A stretch of DNA of 64,000 nt. Origin: Rubrivivax sp. (lineage in GTDB: Bacteria > Pseudomonadota > Gammaproteobacteria > Burkholderiales > Burkholderiaceae_C). Positions 1 through 7,624 of this stretch are shown in pieces (position 1 is the stretch's first letter; each line of letters begins with the position of its first letter). A model generated the notes under the pieces. That model made no database searches. It had not been told where the DNA came from and saw only the letters and a list, made by a program, of their open reading frames with translations. The position numbers were made by a program, and so were the translations under genes. The DNA lies in the NCBI GenBank assembly GCA_016707445.1, contig JADJHR010000001.1, positions 1 through 64,000 on the forward strand. The letters run 5' to 3'.

Positions 1-7
1 GCGCGCC

Positions 8-1129
8 ATGCAGGAATCCGAACTTCCTGGCCTGATCCAGCAGGTCTTGTGGGCCAGCTTCGTGCTGGCCCTCGCGTTTGGCGCGATCGCCCAGCGCACG
101 CATTTCTGCACCATGGGTGCGGTGGCCGACATCGTCAACATCGGCGACTGGAGCCGCATGCGCATGTGGGTGCTGGCGCTGGGTGTGGCGATGATCGGCT
201 TCAATGTGATGGTCGGTCTGGGCTGGATCGAAGCCCGTCACAGCATCTATGCCGGGCCGCGCCTGCTGTGGTTGTCCAACCTGCTGGGCGGGCTGATGTT
301 CGGCTTCGGCATGGTGCTGGCGTCGGGCTGCGCCAGCAAGACCCTGGTGCGCGTGGGCGCTGGCAACCTGAAGGCGCTGGTGGTCTTTCTGGTGCTGGGC
401 CTGGCAGCCTATGCCACGCTGCGCGGCGTGGTTGCGGTGTTGCGCGTGAACAGCGTCGACACTGTGAACCTTGTGCTGCCGCGCGGGCAGGACCTGCCGA
501 CGCTGCTGGCGCCCTGGCTGGGTACCGGTGCTCAGACGCAAACCCTGGCCCTGGTGCTGGGCCTGGGCCTGGGCCTGGCACTGGTGCTGTTTGCCGTGTT
601 GCGGGCCGAAGGCCGCAGCGCCGATGTGCTGCTGGGCGGCTTTGGCATCGGTGCGCTGGTGGCGGCGGCCTGGTGGGTGTCGGGCCGCCTGGGTCATCTC
701 AGCGAGCACCCGCTGACGCTGGAAGAATCCTTCCTGGCCACCAACTCGCGGGCGATGGAAGCGCTGAGTTTCGTGGCACCGGTCGCCTACACGCTGGACT
801 GGTTGATCCTGTTCAGCGACAGCAGCAAGGTGCTGAGCATCGGCATCGTGTCGACGCTGGGCGTGATCGCCGGGTCTGGCCTGATGGCGCTGGCCACGCG
901 CAAGTTTCGCTGGGAGGGTTTCGGCGGCGTGGAAGACACCGCCAACCACCTGGTGGGCGCCGTGCTGATGGGCGTGGGCGGCGTGATGGCGGTGGGCTGC
1001 ACCATCGGCCAGGGCTTGTCGGGCATGTCGACGCTGGCGCTGGGCAGCTTCATCGCCCTGGCCGCCATCATTGCCGGCGCGGTGCTGGCGCTGCGCTGGC
1101 AGATCTGGCGACTGGAGCGCAGCCTTTGA
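8..1129 (+). CDS. YeeE/YedE family sulfur-compound transporter
   Basis: Polytopic inner-membrane protein of 373 residues, hydrophobic almost throughout. YeeE/YedE proteins import thiosulfate or related sulfur species, handing the substrate along conserved cysteines lining the pore. Three cysteine motifs typical of the family are visible: THFCTMG (Cys34), ASGCASKT (Cys108) and VGCTIGQG near the C-terminus. The length fits the two-repeat form of the family. Seven bases precede the ATG, so upstream context is not visible. The stop overlaps the TTG start of tcdA, suggesting co-translation, although the functions are unrelated. The substrate (thiosulfate or another sulfane or selenium species) is inferred from the family only. 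Confidence 0.88.
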   Translation: MQESELPGLIQQVLWASFVLALAFGAIAQRTHFCTMGAVADIVNIGDWSRMRMWVLALGVAMIGFNVMVGLGWIEARHSIYAGPRLLWLSNLLGGLMFGFGMVLASGCASKTLVRVGAGNLKALVVFLVLGLAAYATLRGVVAVLRVNSVDTVNLVLPRGQDLPTLLAPWLGTGAQTQTLALVLGLGLGLALVLFAVLRAEGRSADVLLGGFGIGALVAAAWWVSGRLGHLSEHPLTLEESFLATNSRAMEALSFVAPVAYTLDWLILFSDSSKVLSIGIVSTLGVIAGSGLMALATRKFRWEGFGGVEDTANHLVGAVLMGVGGVMAVGCTIGQGLSGMSTLALGSFIALAAIIAGAVLALRWQIWRLERSL

Positions 1130-1938
1130 GTGCATCGCCTGCATCGCCCGCATCCCCCGAACTGGCCGGCGCCGACCTCGAGCGGCGTTTCGGCGGCCTG
1201 CGCCGCTTGTACGGCGACCTGGCTTACGCGCGCCTGCGCGCAGCCCGGGTGGCCGTGGTGGGGCTGGGCGGTGTCGGGTCGTGGGCGGTCGAGGCGCTGG
1301 CGCGCAGCGGCGTGGCCGAGCTGCAGCTGTTCGACCTCGACCATGTGGCCGAATCCAACGTCAACCGCCAGGTGCAGGCGCTGGGCCGCACGCTGGGGCA
1401 GGCCAAGACGCGCGCGCTGGCCGAGCGTGTGGCCGACATCCACCCCGGCTGCCGCGTGCTGGAGATCGACGACTTCGTGCAGCCCGACAACTGGCCGGCG
1501 CTGCTGCCGTCGCCGGTGGACCTGCTGATCGATGCCTGCGATCAAAGCAGCGCCAAGCTGGTGCTGGCGCAATGGGCGCTGGCCAGCGCCGTGCCACTGG
1601 TCTGCGTGGGCGCGGCCGGCGGCAAGCGCCGCGCCGAAGCTGTGAGCGTCGAGGACCTGGCCGACACCACGCACGACCCGCTGCTGGCCAGTTTGCGCCA
1701 GCGCCTGCGCAAGGCCGGCACGGCAGCACGCCAGGGCCGCATCGGCCTGCGCTGCGTGTTTTCGCGCGAGGCCGTGCAACGCCCGGCTGCGGTGGACTGC
1801 GACATCGCCGGTGCCACGGCCAGCGGTGCCGCGCTGGCCTGCGCCGGTTATGGCTCCAGTGTCACCGTCACCGCCACCTTCGGCCTGGTGGCCGCGGGTG
1901 AGGCGATCGAACAACTGCTGGCACCGCGGCCGGGCTGA
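1126..1938 (+). CDS. tcdA: tRNA threonylcarbamoyladenosine dehydratase
   Basis: E1-like adenylating enzyme (formerly CsdL/YgdL) of 270 residues that dehydrates t6A37 to cyclic t6A in tRNAs reading ANN codons. The ThiF/UBA fold is recognisable from the nucleotide-binding loop VVGLGGVGSWAVEAL, the following FDLDHVAESNVNRQ segment and the DACDQ motif. The reading frame stays open far upstream, but family length and the N-terminal motif ERRFGGLRRLYG place the start at a TTG whose last bases form the stop of the preceding gene (TTGA overlap). tRNA-Lys, a substrate class of this enzyme, is encoded immediately downstream. That proximity is suggestive but may be chance. Confidence 0.92.
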   Translation: MSASPASPASPELAGADLERRFGGLRRLYGDLAYARLRAARVAVVGLGGVGSWAVEALARSGVAELQLFDLDHVAESNVNRQVQALGRTLGQAKTRALAERVADIHPGCRVLEIDDFVQPDNWPALLPSPVDLLIDACDQSSAKLVLAQWALASAVPLVCVGAAGGKRRAEAVSVEDLADTTHDPLLASLRQRLRKAGTAARQGRIGLRCVFSREAVQRPAAVDCDIAGATASGAALACAGYGSSVTVTATFGLVAAGEAIEQLLAPRPG

Positions 1939-1956
1939 GGCCTGGATTTTCCTGGC

Positions 1957-1962
1957 TATAAT
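1957..1962 (+). promoter_or_regulatory. -10 box of the tRNA-Lys promoter
   Basis: A perfect TATAAT lies 17 bases before the first tRNA-Lys base, leaving room for a short leader. The hexamer 17 bp upstream (GCTGAG) is a poor -35 match, so only the -10 element is supported. It sits just after the tcdA stop, implying that the tRNAs have their own transcription start. Confidence 0.55.
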
Positions 1963-1979
1963 TTAAGGCTCTGCGGAGA

Positions 1980-2055
1980 GGGTCGTTAGCTCAGTCGGTA
2001 GAGCAGCGGACTTTTAATCCGTTGGTCGCGTGTTCGAGTCACGCACGACCCACCA
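1980..2055 (+). tRNA. tRNA-Lys (TTT anticodon)
   Basis: A 76-nt cloverleaf. The acceptor arm GGGTCGT pairs with ACGACCC, the D-arm has the usual TAGCTCAG start, the anticodon loop CTTTTAA carries TTT, and the T-arm contains TTCGAGT. The discriminator is A and CCA is encoded in the DNA. It is the first of two tandem lysine tRNAs separated by 18 bases and probably co-transcribed. Confidence 0.95.
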
Positions 2056-2073
2056 CGTGACCGTCGAAGTTTC

Positions 2074-2149
2074 GGGCTCTTAGCTCAGTTGGTAGAGCAG
2101 CGGACTCTTAATCCGTTGGTCGGCAGTTCGAGCCTGCCAGGGCCTACCA
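2074..2149 (+). tRNA. tRNA-Lys (CTT anticodon)
   Basis: A 76-nt cloverleaf with encoded CCA. The anticodon loop reads ACTCTTAAT, giving anticodon CTT for the AAG codon. The acceptor arm GGGCTCT pairs with AGGGCCT using two G-U pairs. The D-arm and anticodon arm are nearly identical to those of the tRNA-Lys(TTT) just upstream, so the pair probably arose by duplication and shares one promoter and one terminator. Confidence 0.92.
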
Positions 2150-2164
2150 GAAAATATAGTGGAA

Positions 2165-2199
2165 ACAACCACCTAGCAGCTCCCCTGCTAGGTGGTTGT
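2165..2199 (+). terminator. Intrinsic terminator of the tRNA-Lys pair
   Basis: A perfect 15-bp inverted repeat (2165-2179 and 2185-2199, loop CTCCC) begins 16 bases after the second tRNA. The 3' side ends in TTGTT and continues to TCCTTT. The U-tract is broken, but stem length and position fit a terminator for the tRNA transcript. Bases 2200-2486 downstream contain no gene or element that I recognise. Confidence 0.7.
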
Positions 2200-2486
2200 T
2201 GTCCTTTGGGCAGCCGTTGCCAGTTCTGATGGATTGCCCAGCCGGTGTCACGCTTGATCCTCTAAGAGCCTTCAGGCGCCCGACATTTGTAGCAGCTGCC
2301 CAGCAGGGCCCGGCCACAGAAGCCCGCACCTGCCACCGACGATTTTGCGGGCCACTTAACAATCTGGTCGGAGCGCCGCTGCCCTTGCCCGCAGGCTGGC
2401 CGTCGCCGCCGGAACACCAGCGGGTTCGGCAGCAGGCCAATATCTCAGCCAGCTTGGCGGGATGACCGCGGTCATCGAGGAGATCT

Positions 2487-2699
2487 GCCGAAGCCATCGC
2501 CGAAGGTGCGGCATTGGCAGCAGGCGCCTTGCGCCTAAGCGGCCTTGGTGCCTTTGCGCTGCAAGCTGCGGTCGCGGCGGTGCATGCAGAAGCGGCGCGG
2601 ACGAGGTCGTCCGACTGGCCGCAGATCGCCGGTCAGAACGACGCCAGGCTGCCCGGCAACCACCTGGTGCCGGCCGCGATGGACGAACTGGGCGGCTGA
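2487..2699 (+). pseudogene. Fragment of an ECF-type sigma factor (SigJ/ECF42-like, C-terminal part)
   Basis: A short open stretch reads AEAIAEGAALAAG, GAFALQAAVAAVHAEAA and SDWPQIAG. These resemble the C-terminal helical domain of ECF42-type sigma factors (pattern IAEG..L...L....GPY.LQAAIAAVHA.A....TDWPQI). The sigma2/sigma4 part is not visible upstream and similarity stops after about 45 residues, so this is a remnant. Sigma factors of this type normally sit next to YciI, SRPBCC and PhnB-like genes, which is what follows here. The call rests on motif memory only. Confidence 0.5.
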
Positions 2700-2803
2700 C
2701 GAAATGTTCTCGGGTGCTGTCGAAATCTGGTGAAACCATTCGTCGTCTCCTTGCCGGCAAATCGAAAACCCACCCTCTTGAAGCGACCCATCTGGAGACT
2801 TGC

Positions 2804-3235
2804 ATGACCAAGCTCACCCCCTACCTTGGCTTCGACGGCAACTGTGCCGAAGCGATGCGCTTCTATGAAATTGCCCTCGGTGGCAGCATCAACATGACGC
2901 TGACCTACGGCGAATCGCCGATGGCCGAGCAGTTTCCTGCGGAGCACCACAAGCGCGTCATGCATTCAGCCCTGAGCCTGCCCGCCGGCGGCCAGCTCTT
3001 TGCGGCCGACAGACCGCCTGGAACCGAAAGCAGCACCCCGAGCGGCAATCGCGGTGTTGGCCTGACACTGGAGTACGCGGATATCGCCGCCGGTGAAGCC
3101 GCCTTCAATGCGCTGGCCGAAGGCGGCAAGGTCACCATGCCGATGGCCGCCAGCTTCTGGGTCGAACGCTTCGGCATGCTGACTGACCGCTTCGGGGTTG
3201 GCTGGATGGTCAACGCCGGTCCGTCCAAGCTCTAG
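2804..3235 (+). CDS. VOC family protein (PhnB/glyoxalase-like)
   Basis: A 143-residue single-domain protein of the vicinal-oxygen-chelate fold, opening MTKLTPYLGFDGNCAEAMRF, which is typical of PhnB-like members. The C-terminal half contains SFWVERFGMLTDRFGVGWMV, the usual family ending in which the second metal-site strand precedes a WMVN tail. The reading frame is open upstream, but this ATG matches the family start. The specific activity is unknown. Family members include resistance proteins and uncharacterised enzymes. It sits in a cluster with an SRPBCC protein and a second VOC gene, all downstream of an ECF sigma remnant that probably once controlled them. Confidence 0.85.
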   Translation: MTKLTPYLGFDGNCAEAMRFYEIALGGSINMTLTYGESPMAEQFPAEHHKRVMHSALSLPAGGQLFAADRPPGTESSTPSGNRGVGLTLEYADIAAGEAAFNALAEGGKVTMPMAASFWVERFGMLTDRFGVGWMVNAGPSKL

Positions 3236-3269
3236 CCCAACCCTCAAGACCCATACCGAGGAACCCGCC

Positions 3270-3716
3270 ATGTCAGACCGAACCGTCAAGTTGCACCGTG
3301 TCTTGCGTGCCCCTCCCGAGAAGGTCTATCGCGCCTTTCTCGAACCCGAGGCGTTGAGCAAATGGATTTCGCCCTACGGCTTCACATGCACCGTCCACCA
3401 CATGGAGGCCAGAGCCGGCGGCCGTTTCAGGATGTCGTTCCGCAACTTCGGTTCCGGCACTGTGCACTCGTTCGGCGGCGAGTATCTCGAGCTGAAGTCG
3501 AACGAACTGATTCGTTACACCGACAAGTTCGACGATCCCAGTCTGCCCGGGGTGCTGCAGGTCACGGTCACGTTGCGGGCCGTCATGTGCGGCACCGAGC
3601 TCAGCATCGAGCAGAGCGGCATTCCGGATGCCATCCCCCTGGAAATGTGCTACCTCGGCTGGCAGGAATCGCTGACCCAGCTGGCGACGCTGGTCGAGCC
3701 CGAGATCCCCGGCTGA
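3270..3716 (+). CDS. SRPBCC domain protein (AHSA1-like)
   Basis: A 148-residue START/Bet v1-fold protein. The N-terminal HRVLRAPPEKVYRAFLEPEA and the motifs SKWISPYGFTC and GGRFRMSF are characteristic of the activator-of-Hsp90-ATPase-like SRPBCC family. It ends with CYLGWQESLTQLATLVEPE, the usual terminal helix closing the hydrophobic pocket. GAGGAA lies about 8 bases before the ATG. Such proteins bind hydrophobic ligands, and no specific ligand can be read here. The gene follows the VOC gene by 34 bases and is probably co-transcribed with it. Confidence 0.85.
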   Translation: MSDRTVKLHRVLRAPPEKVYRAFLEPEALSKWISPYGFTCTVHHMEARAGGRFRMSFRNFGSGTVHSFGGEYLELKSNELIRYTDKFDDPSLPGVLQVTVTLRAVMCGTELSIEQSGIPDAIPLEMCYLGWQESLTQLATLVEPEIPG

Positions 3717-3743
3717 CAACCCCGAACCCACAGGCCGAACCTC

Positions 3744-3839
3744 ATGAACTACCTGTGGCTGGTCTACCTCGATCCCGAACATTGGAGCGCCTGCAGCGAC
3801 CAGGTCTGCATGGACTTCGTGTTCGAACTGCAGGCTTGA
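3744..3839 (+). pseudogene. N-terminal remnant of a YciI/DGPF-domain protein
   Basis: A 31-codon frame beginning MNYLWLVYLDPEHW. The start strongly resembles YciI-like (DGPF) proteins, which open MxYLxLxYxxE, but the frame stops before any of the catalytic or DGPF region. The remaining 60 bases to the next gene show no continuation in another frame. YciI proteins normally occupy this place between SRPBCC and VOC genes in ECF42 cassettes. I read it as a deletion remnant and do not expect a functional product. Confidence 0.45.
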
Positions 3840-3896
3840 GGCCGTCTGACGGCGAGGTGTGCTTTGTCCTGCGTTGACAACAACAGGAGAACCGCA

Positions 3897-4376
3897 GTGG
3901 TGAACAAGAACACGATTTGCCTCTGGTACGACGGCACCGCATTGGAGGCCGCGCATTTCTATGCCGCGACCTTCCCGGACAGTGCTGTGGGCGCGGTCCA
4001 TCGCGCGCCCGGCGACTATCCCGCCGGCAAGGAAGGCGACGTGCTGACGGTGGAGTTCACGGTGATGGATATTCCGTGCCTCGGCTTGAACGGTGGCCCG
4101 CAGTTCATGCACAGTGAGGCCTTTTCATTCCAGGTTGCGACCGACGATCAGGCCGAGACAGACCGCCTTTGGAACGCGATCATCGGCAACGGTGGCCAGG
4201 AAAGCGCGTGCGGTTGGTGCAAGGACAAGTGGGGTCTGTCGTGGCAGATCACGCCGCGCGCCCTGACGGCAGCGTACACCGACCCCGATCGCGCTGCGGC
4301 CCAGCGAGCCTTCGAGGCCATGATGTCGATGACAAAGATCGATATCGCCGCGATCGAGGCGGCACGGCGCGGCTGA
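3897..4376 (+). CDS. VOC family protein (PhnB-like, demethylubiquinone-methyltransferase-like domain)
   Basis: A 159-residue protein with NTICLWYDGTALEAAHFY at the start and GGQESACGWCKDKWGLSWQI in the middle, both hallmarks of the PhnB-type VOC subgroup. It ends with RAFEAMMSMTKIDIAAIEAA, the standard C-terminal helix of the subgroup. AGGAGA eight bases upstream supports the GTG at 3897. An in-frame GTG follows directly and an upstream codon at 3864 lacks a ribosome site. The subgroup name refers to a Pfam domain and does not imply ubiquinone methylation. It is the last gene of the decayed sigma-factor cassette. Confidence 0.85.
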   Translation: MVNKNTICLWYDGTALEAAHFYAATFPDSAVGAVHRAPGDYPAGKEGDVLTVEFTVMDIPCLGLNGGPQFMHSEAFSFQVATDDQAETDRLWNAIIGNGGQESACGWCKDKWGLSWQITPRALTAAYTDPDRAAAQRAFEAMMSMTKIDIAAIEAARRG

Positions 4377-4439
4377 TGCTCTGCGAGCGACTCAGCGAAT
4401 TCAACCCCCTGCACGCTGCAGCCTCGACGGAAGAAGACC

Positions 4440-5633
4440 ATGCACCCATCGGCGACCCGCTCCCCGGTACCCAAGGCCGCCGCGGCCCGCGGCACCCCCG
4501 CAGCTTCGTCACGCCTGGTGTTGCTGGTGGCGACGCGCAAGGGCGCATGGCTCTTCTGCGCCGACCACACGCGGCGCACTTGGACGACTGACGGACCGCA
4601 TTTTCTGGGACACACCATCAGCCATGTCCATCTCGACCCGCGCGATGGCAGCACGCTGCTGGCGGCGGCCAGGACCGGCCACCTCGGGCCCACCGTGTTT
4701 CGCTCCACCAACCTGGGCCGCACCTGGAAAGAAGCCCGGCAGCCGCCCGCGTTCGCGAAGCCAACCAGTGCGTTGCCGCCACGTTCTGTCGAGCACACCT
4801 TCTGGCTGACGCCAGGCCACGCCAGCGAGTGCGACAGCTGGTACGCCGGCACCTCGCCGCAAGGCCTGTTCCGCTCCGAAGACGGCGGCAACACCTGGGC
4901 GCCGCTGCCGGCGGTCAACGACAGCGCCGAGTTCCGTGAGTGGATGGGCTCGGCGCAAGACGGCACGCCTGATGGACCGAAACTGCACTCCATCCTCATC
5001 GACCCGCGCGACCCGAAGCATCTTTACTTTGCGATGTCCGGCGGCGGCGTGCACGAGTCGCACGACGCCGGGCGCAGCTGGGCGACGCTGATCAAGGGCA
5101 TGGAGGTGGTCGAAGGCATGGACGCGGCCACCGTCACCTTTCACGACCCGCACTGTGTGCGCCTGTGTCCGAGCAATCCCGATCGGCTGTATCAGCAGAA
5201 CCACTGCGGCATCTACCGGCTCGATCGCCCCGGCGATACCTGGCAGCGCATCGGCCGCAAGATGCCCAAGCGCGTGGGCGACATCGGCTTCCCGATGGTC
5301 GTCCATCCGCGCGACGCCGACACGGCCTGGGTGTTCCCGATGGATGGCACGAGCGTCTGGCCGCGCACCAGCCCTGACGGTCGCCCTGCCGCCTACGTCA
5401 CGCGCAATGCCGGCAAGACATGGCAACGGCTGGACCAGGGCCTGCCCGCGAGCCAGGCGTGGTGGACGGTGAAGCGCCAGGCGATGACGGTGGACGCGCG
5501 ACCGGCCCCCGCGCTGTACCTCGGCACCACCAGCGGTGAACTCTGGATCGGGTATGAGGAAGGCGCGCGCTGGATGAACATCGCCCGCCATCTGCCCGAG
5601 ATCTACGCGGTGGAAGTGGCCGAACTCAGGTGA
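4440..5633 (+). CDS. BNR/YVTN-repeat (sialidase-fold) protein
   Basis: A 397-residue beta-propeller-type protein with repeated Asp-box-like blades such as FRSTNLGRTWKE, FRSEDGGNTWAPL, HESHDAGRSWATL and VTRNAGKTWQRL. This pattern defines BNR/VPS10-like repeat proteins annotated as exo-alpha-sialidase-like, although the catalytic arginine triad of true sialidases cannot be confirmed by eye. No clear signal peptide is present; the N-terminus is Ala/Pro-rich and the first strand is LVLLVATRKGAWLF. A small MoaD-like gene follows after 28 bases, an arrangement suggesting that the two work together. The function is unknown. Confidence 0.75.
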   Translation: MHPSATRSPVPKAAAARGTPAASSRLVLLVATRKGAWLFCADHTRRTWTTDGPHFLGHTISHVHLDPRDGSTLLAAARTGHLGPTVFRSTNLGRTWKEARQPPAFAKPTSALPPRSVEHTFWLTPGHASECDSWYAGTSPQGLFRSEDGGNTWAPLPAVNDSAEFREWMGSAQDGTPDGPKLHSILIDPRDPKHLYFAMSGGGVHESHDAGRSWATLIKGMEVVEGMDAATVTFHDPHCVRLCPSNPDRLYQQNHCGIYRLDRPGDTWQRIGRKMPKRVGDIGFPMVVHPRDADTAWVFPMDGTSVWPRTSPDGRPAAYVTRNAGKTWQRLDQGLPASQAWWTVKRQAMTVDARPAPALYLGTTSGELWIGYEEGARWMNIARHLPEIYAVEVAELR

Positions 5634-5661
5634 CCGTGAACCGGCAGGTCAGGGCGGCGCG

Positions 5662-5919
5662 ATGCAGGTGCTGATTCCAGGGGCGCTGCGGTCCTACACG
5701 AAGGCCTCGCACGTCGAGGCCGTCGGCGAGACGCTGGCTGCGCTGCTGCTTGACCTCGAACGCCGCTACCCCGGCCTACGCTTTCGCGTCGTCGATGAGC
5801 AAGATCGGCTGCGGCCGAACATGCGCATCTTCATCAACGGTCGAGGTATGCGCGACCTCGGACATGTCTTGCAACCAGACGACTTCGTTGCCATCGTGCT
5901 GGCGCTCAGTGGCGGCTGA
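5662..5919 (+). CDS. MoaD/ThiS-type ubiquitin-like protein
   Basis: An 85-residue beta-grasp protein ending in LSGG. The C-terminal Gly-Gly is the residue pair adenylated and thiocarboxylated in MoaD/ThiS sulfur carriers and used for conjugation in SAMP-type modifiers. VVDEQDRLRPNMRIFINGRG matches the middle of the family. No other molybdopterin or thiamine genes are nearby; the upstream neighbour is a BNR-repeat protein. It may be a dedicated sulfur carrier or protein modifier and not a cofactor gene. TcdA, an E1-like enzyme, is encoded 4 kb upstream but has a different known role. Confidence 0.8.
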   Translation: MQVLIPGALRSYTKASHVEAVGETLAALLLDLERRYPGLRFRVVDEQDRLRPNMRIFINGRGMRDLGHVLQPDDFVAIVLALSGG

Positions 5920-5981
5920 GCAAGTTGGAAAGAAGTGCCCAAGCGGGTAGGCGACGTGCGCTCGCGCCTCGCAGTGTTTAG

Positions 5982-6083
5982 GTCGCGATCAGCCAGCAGC
6001 TTGCTCGCGTGTGCAGGCTGAATCCAGGCCTTCGGGCCCGTCGCGAAGAAGGCTTCGAGCCCTTTGTGCGCGACCGTTCGAAT
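5982..6083 (-). pseudogene. N-terminal fragment of a HigB/RelE-family toxin
   Basis: Read on the minus strand from 6083, the frame gives IRTVAHKGLEAFFATGPKAW followed by IQPAHASKLLADRD. This closely resembles the start of HigB (plasmid maintenance killer) toxins, which open IRSFRHKGLE.F..TGSKAGIQPAHA. Similarity ends after about 34 residues. The RNA-cleaving C-terminal half and any HigA antitoxin are missing, and no ATG or GTG begins the frame. It lies between the MoaD-like gene and an IS110 element, so the IS or a related deletion may have removed the rest. Confidence 0.55.
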
Positions 6084-6209
6084 CTCGACCGAGGTGTATC
6101 GCGTGGCGTTTTGGTACGCAAGATGAACGCGGTGCGAGCCAGGCCCGCTTGCTCTCGATGTCGATGATCTTCACCGACGGCCTGCCCAGGTCGTCGCTCC
6201 ACGCGGCCA

Positions 6210-6402
6210 TTAATGTGGAAGACAGCAATCGCCGAGCGCACAAACGCCTGGCCTGATGCCGGCCACAAGGCTAATAACGCGGCTGCGGCGGATCAGGCGG
6301 CTGCAGTTAATGTGGAAGACAGCAATCGCCGAGCGCACAAACGCCTGGCCTGATGCCGGCCACAAGGCTAATAACGCGGCTGCGGCGGATCAGGCGGCTG
6401 CA
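6210..6402. repeat. Tandem duplication of about 97 bp at the right end of the IS110 element
   Basis: Bases 6210-6305 and 6307-6402 are identical over 96 bp with one base between them. The copy nearer the recombinase includes its last four codons and stop; the other copy is therefore a repeat of coding end plus downstream DNA. Each copy starts with TTAATGTGG on the plus strand. The duplication probably arose from recombination or a second insertion at the element's own end. Confidence 0.9.
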
Positions 6403-7616
6403 CTTTCGGTCATGAAGCCATGCTTGCGCAGCATCTTCATCCACCGCGGTGCATTGCGGGCCACGCTCAAGGCCTCGTAATCGACGGTCTTGTCCTTGTA
6501 GTGCGTGCCACTGGAGAGCATGGCGTAGATGGTGCGCAGCATCTTGTGCGCCAGCGCCACGATGGACTTTTTGTGTCCCTTGCGGATCGCCAGCGACTCG
6601 AACTTGGCCTTGAGCGCGCAGCGCGTACGCGCCGCAGCTTGGGCGAATTCGCACAGCAGCCGGCGCACCCAGGCATTGCCCTTGCGGATGCGCCCGCTCT
6701 TGCGTTTGCCCGCGCTCTCGTTGTTGCCCGGGCAGATGCCCACCCACGACGCCAGACGCTGGGCGCTGCCAAACACGTTCATGTCCGCACCGATCTCCAC
6801 CAGCAGCATGGCCGCCCCCTGCTCGTCGATGCCCGGCAGGGTCTGCAGCAGCCTGAGCTGTGGCTGCCAGGGTTGCAGGCCCTGCAGCAGGTACTGGTCC
6901 ATGCGGGCGATGCGCTGCTCGATCTGCTCGATATGCTGCATGATCTCCTCGGCCACGAAGCGGTGCACGTCGCTGAACTGCTCGGTGCTCAAGGCCTCGA
7001 ACAACTCTTCTCGACTGGCCCGCAGCCGGCCCTTGCAGTCCAGCACCTCGTGCATGGGCTTGTCCGCGATCAGGGCCTTGACCATGGCCCGTGCGCTGGC
7101 ACCGTGGATGTCGGCCACCACCACGTTGATGCGCATGCCCGCGTCCACCAGCACCTTGTGCAGCCGGTTCTTCTCGGCGCTGCACATGCCCACCAGCTTC
7201 TGCCGCTGGCGCGCCACCAGGCGAAGCTGGCGAAAGTCCACCGGTGGGATGAACGAGGCGCGCAGCAAACCCGCGCGCGCCAGCGTGGCCAGCCACTGCG
7301 CGTCAGCCATGTCGGTCTTGCGACCCGGCACGGTCTTGACGTGGTGCGCGTTGACGACCCAGGCGATGATCCCCACCGCCTCCAGCGCCGCAAACGGGCT
7401 CTTCCAGTACACGCCCGTGCTCTCCATCACCACCACCTCGGGCCTGATCTGCAGCGCCCACTGCGCCAGGGCGCGGCGGTCACGCTTGAATGCGCCGAAG
7501 TCGCGCTTGGTGACCTCCACCCGGCCGTCGTCATGTTCGACAACGGCGCAGGCGGTGATCTTGGCCTGGTGCACATCCAGCGCGATGACGCGCTTGTGCA
7601 TAGCGGTCAAATCCAT
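6390..7616 (-). CDS. IS110-family transposase (DEDD serine recombinase)
   Basis: A 408-residue recombinase catalysing RNA-guided insertion of its IS. The N-terminal RuvC-like DEDD domain is seen in VIALDVHQAK (Asp14), VVMESTGVYW and KTDMADAQW. The C-terminal transposase-20 domain carries LQTLPGIDEQGAAML and PGNNESAGKRKSGRI, including the serine thought to act as nucleophile. The start is the ATG with AGGAGG nine bases upstream. Length is normal and there are no frame breaks, so it may be active. The last codons lie within the 97-bp tandem duplication. Confidence 0.93.
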   Translation of the reverse strand: MDLTAMHKRVIALDVHQAKITACAVVEHDDGRVEVTKRDFGAFKRDRRALAQWALQIRPEVVVMESTGVYWKSPFAALEAVGIIAWVVNAHHVKTVPGRKTDMADAQWLATLARAGLLRASFIPPVDFRQLRLVARQRQKLVGMCSAEKNRLHKVLVDAGMRINVVVADIHGASARAMVKALIADKPMHEVLDCKGRLRASREELFEALSTEQFSDVHRFVAEEIMQHIEQIEQRIARMDQYLLQGLQPWQPQLRLLQTLPGIDEQGAAMLLVEIGADMNVFGSAQRLASWVGICPGNNESAGKRKSGRIRKGNAWVRRLLCEFAQAAARTRCALKAKFESLAIRKGHKKSIVALAHKMLRTIYAMLSSGTHYKDKTVDYEALSVARNAPRWMKMLRKHGFMTESAAA

Positions 7617-7624
7617 TGCCAGCC

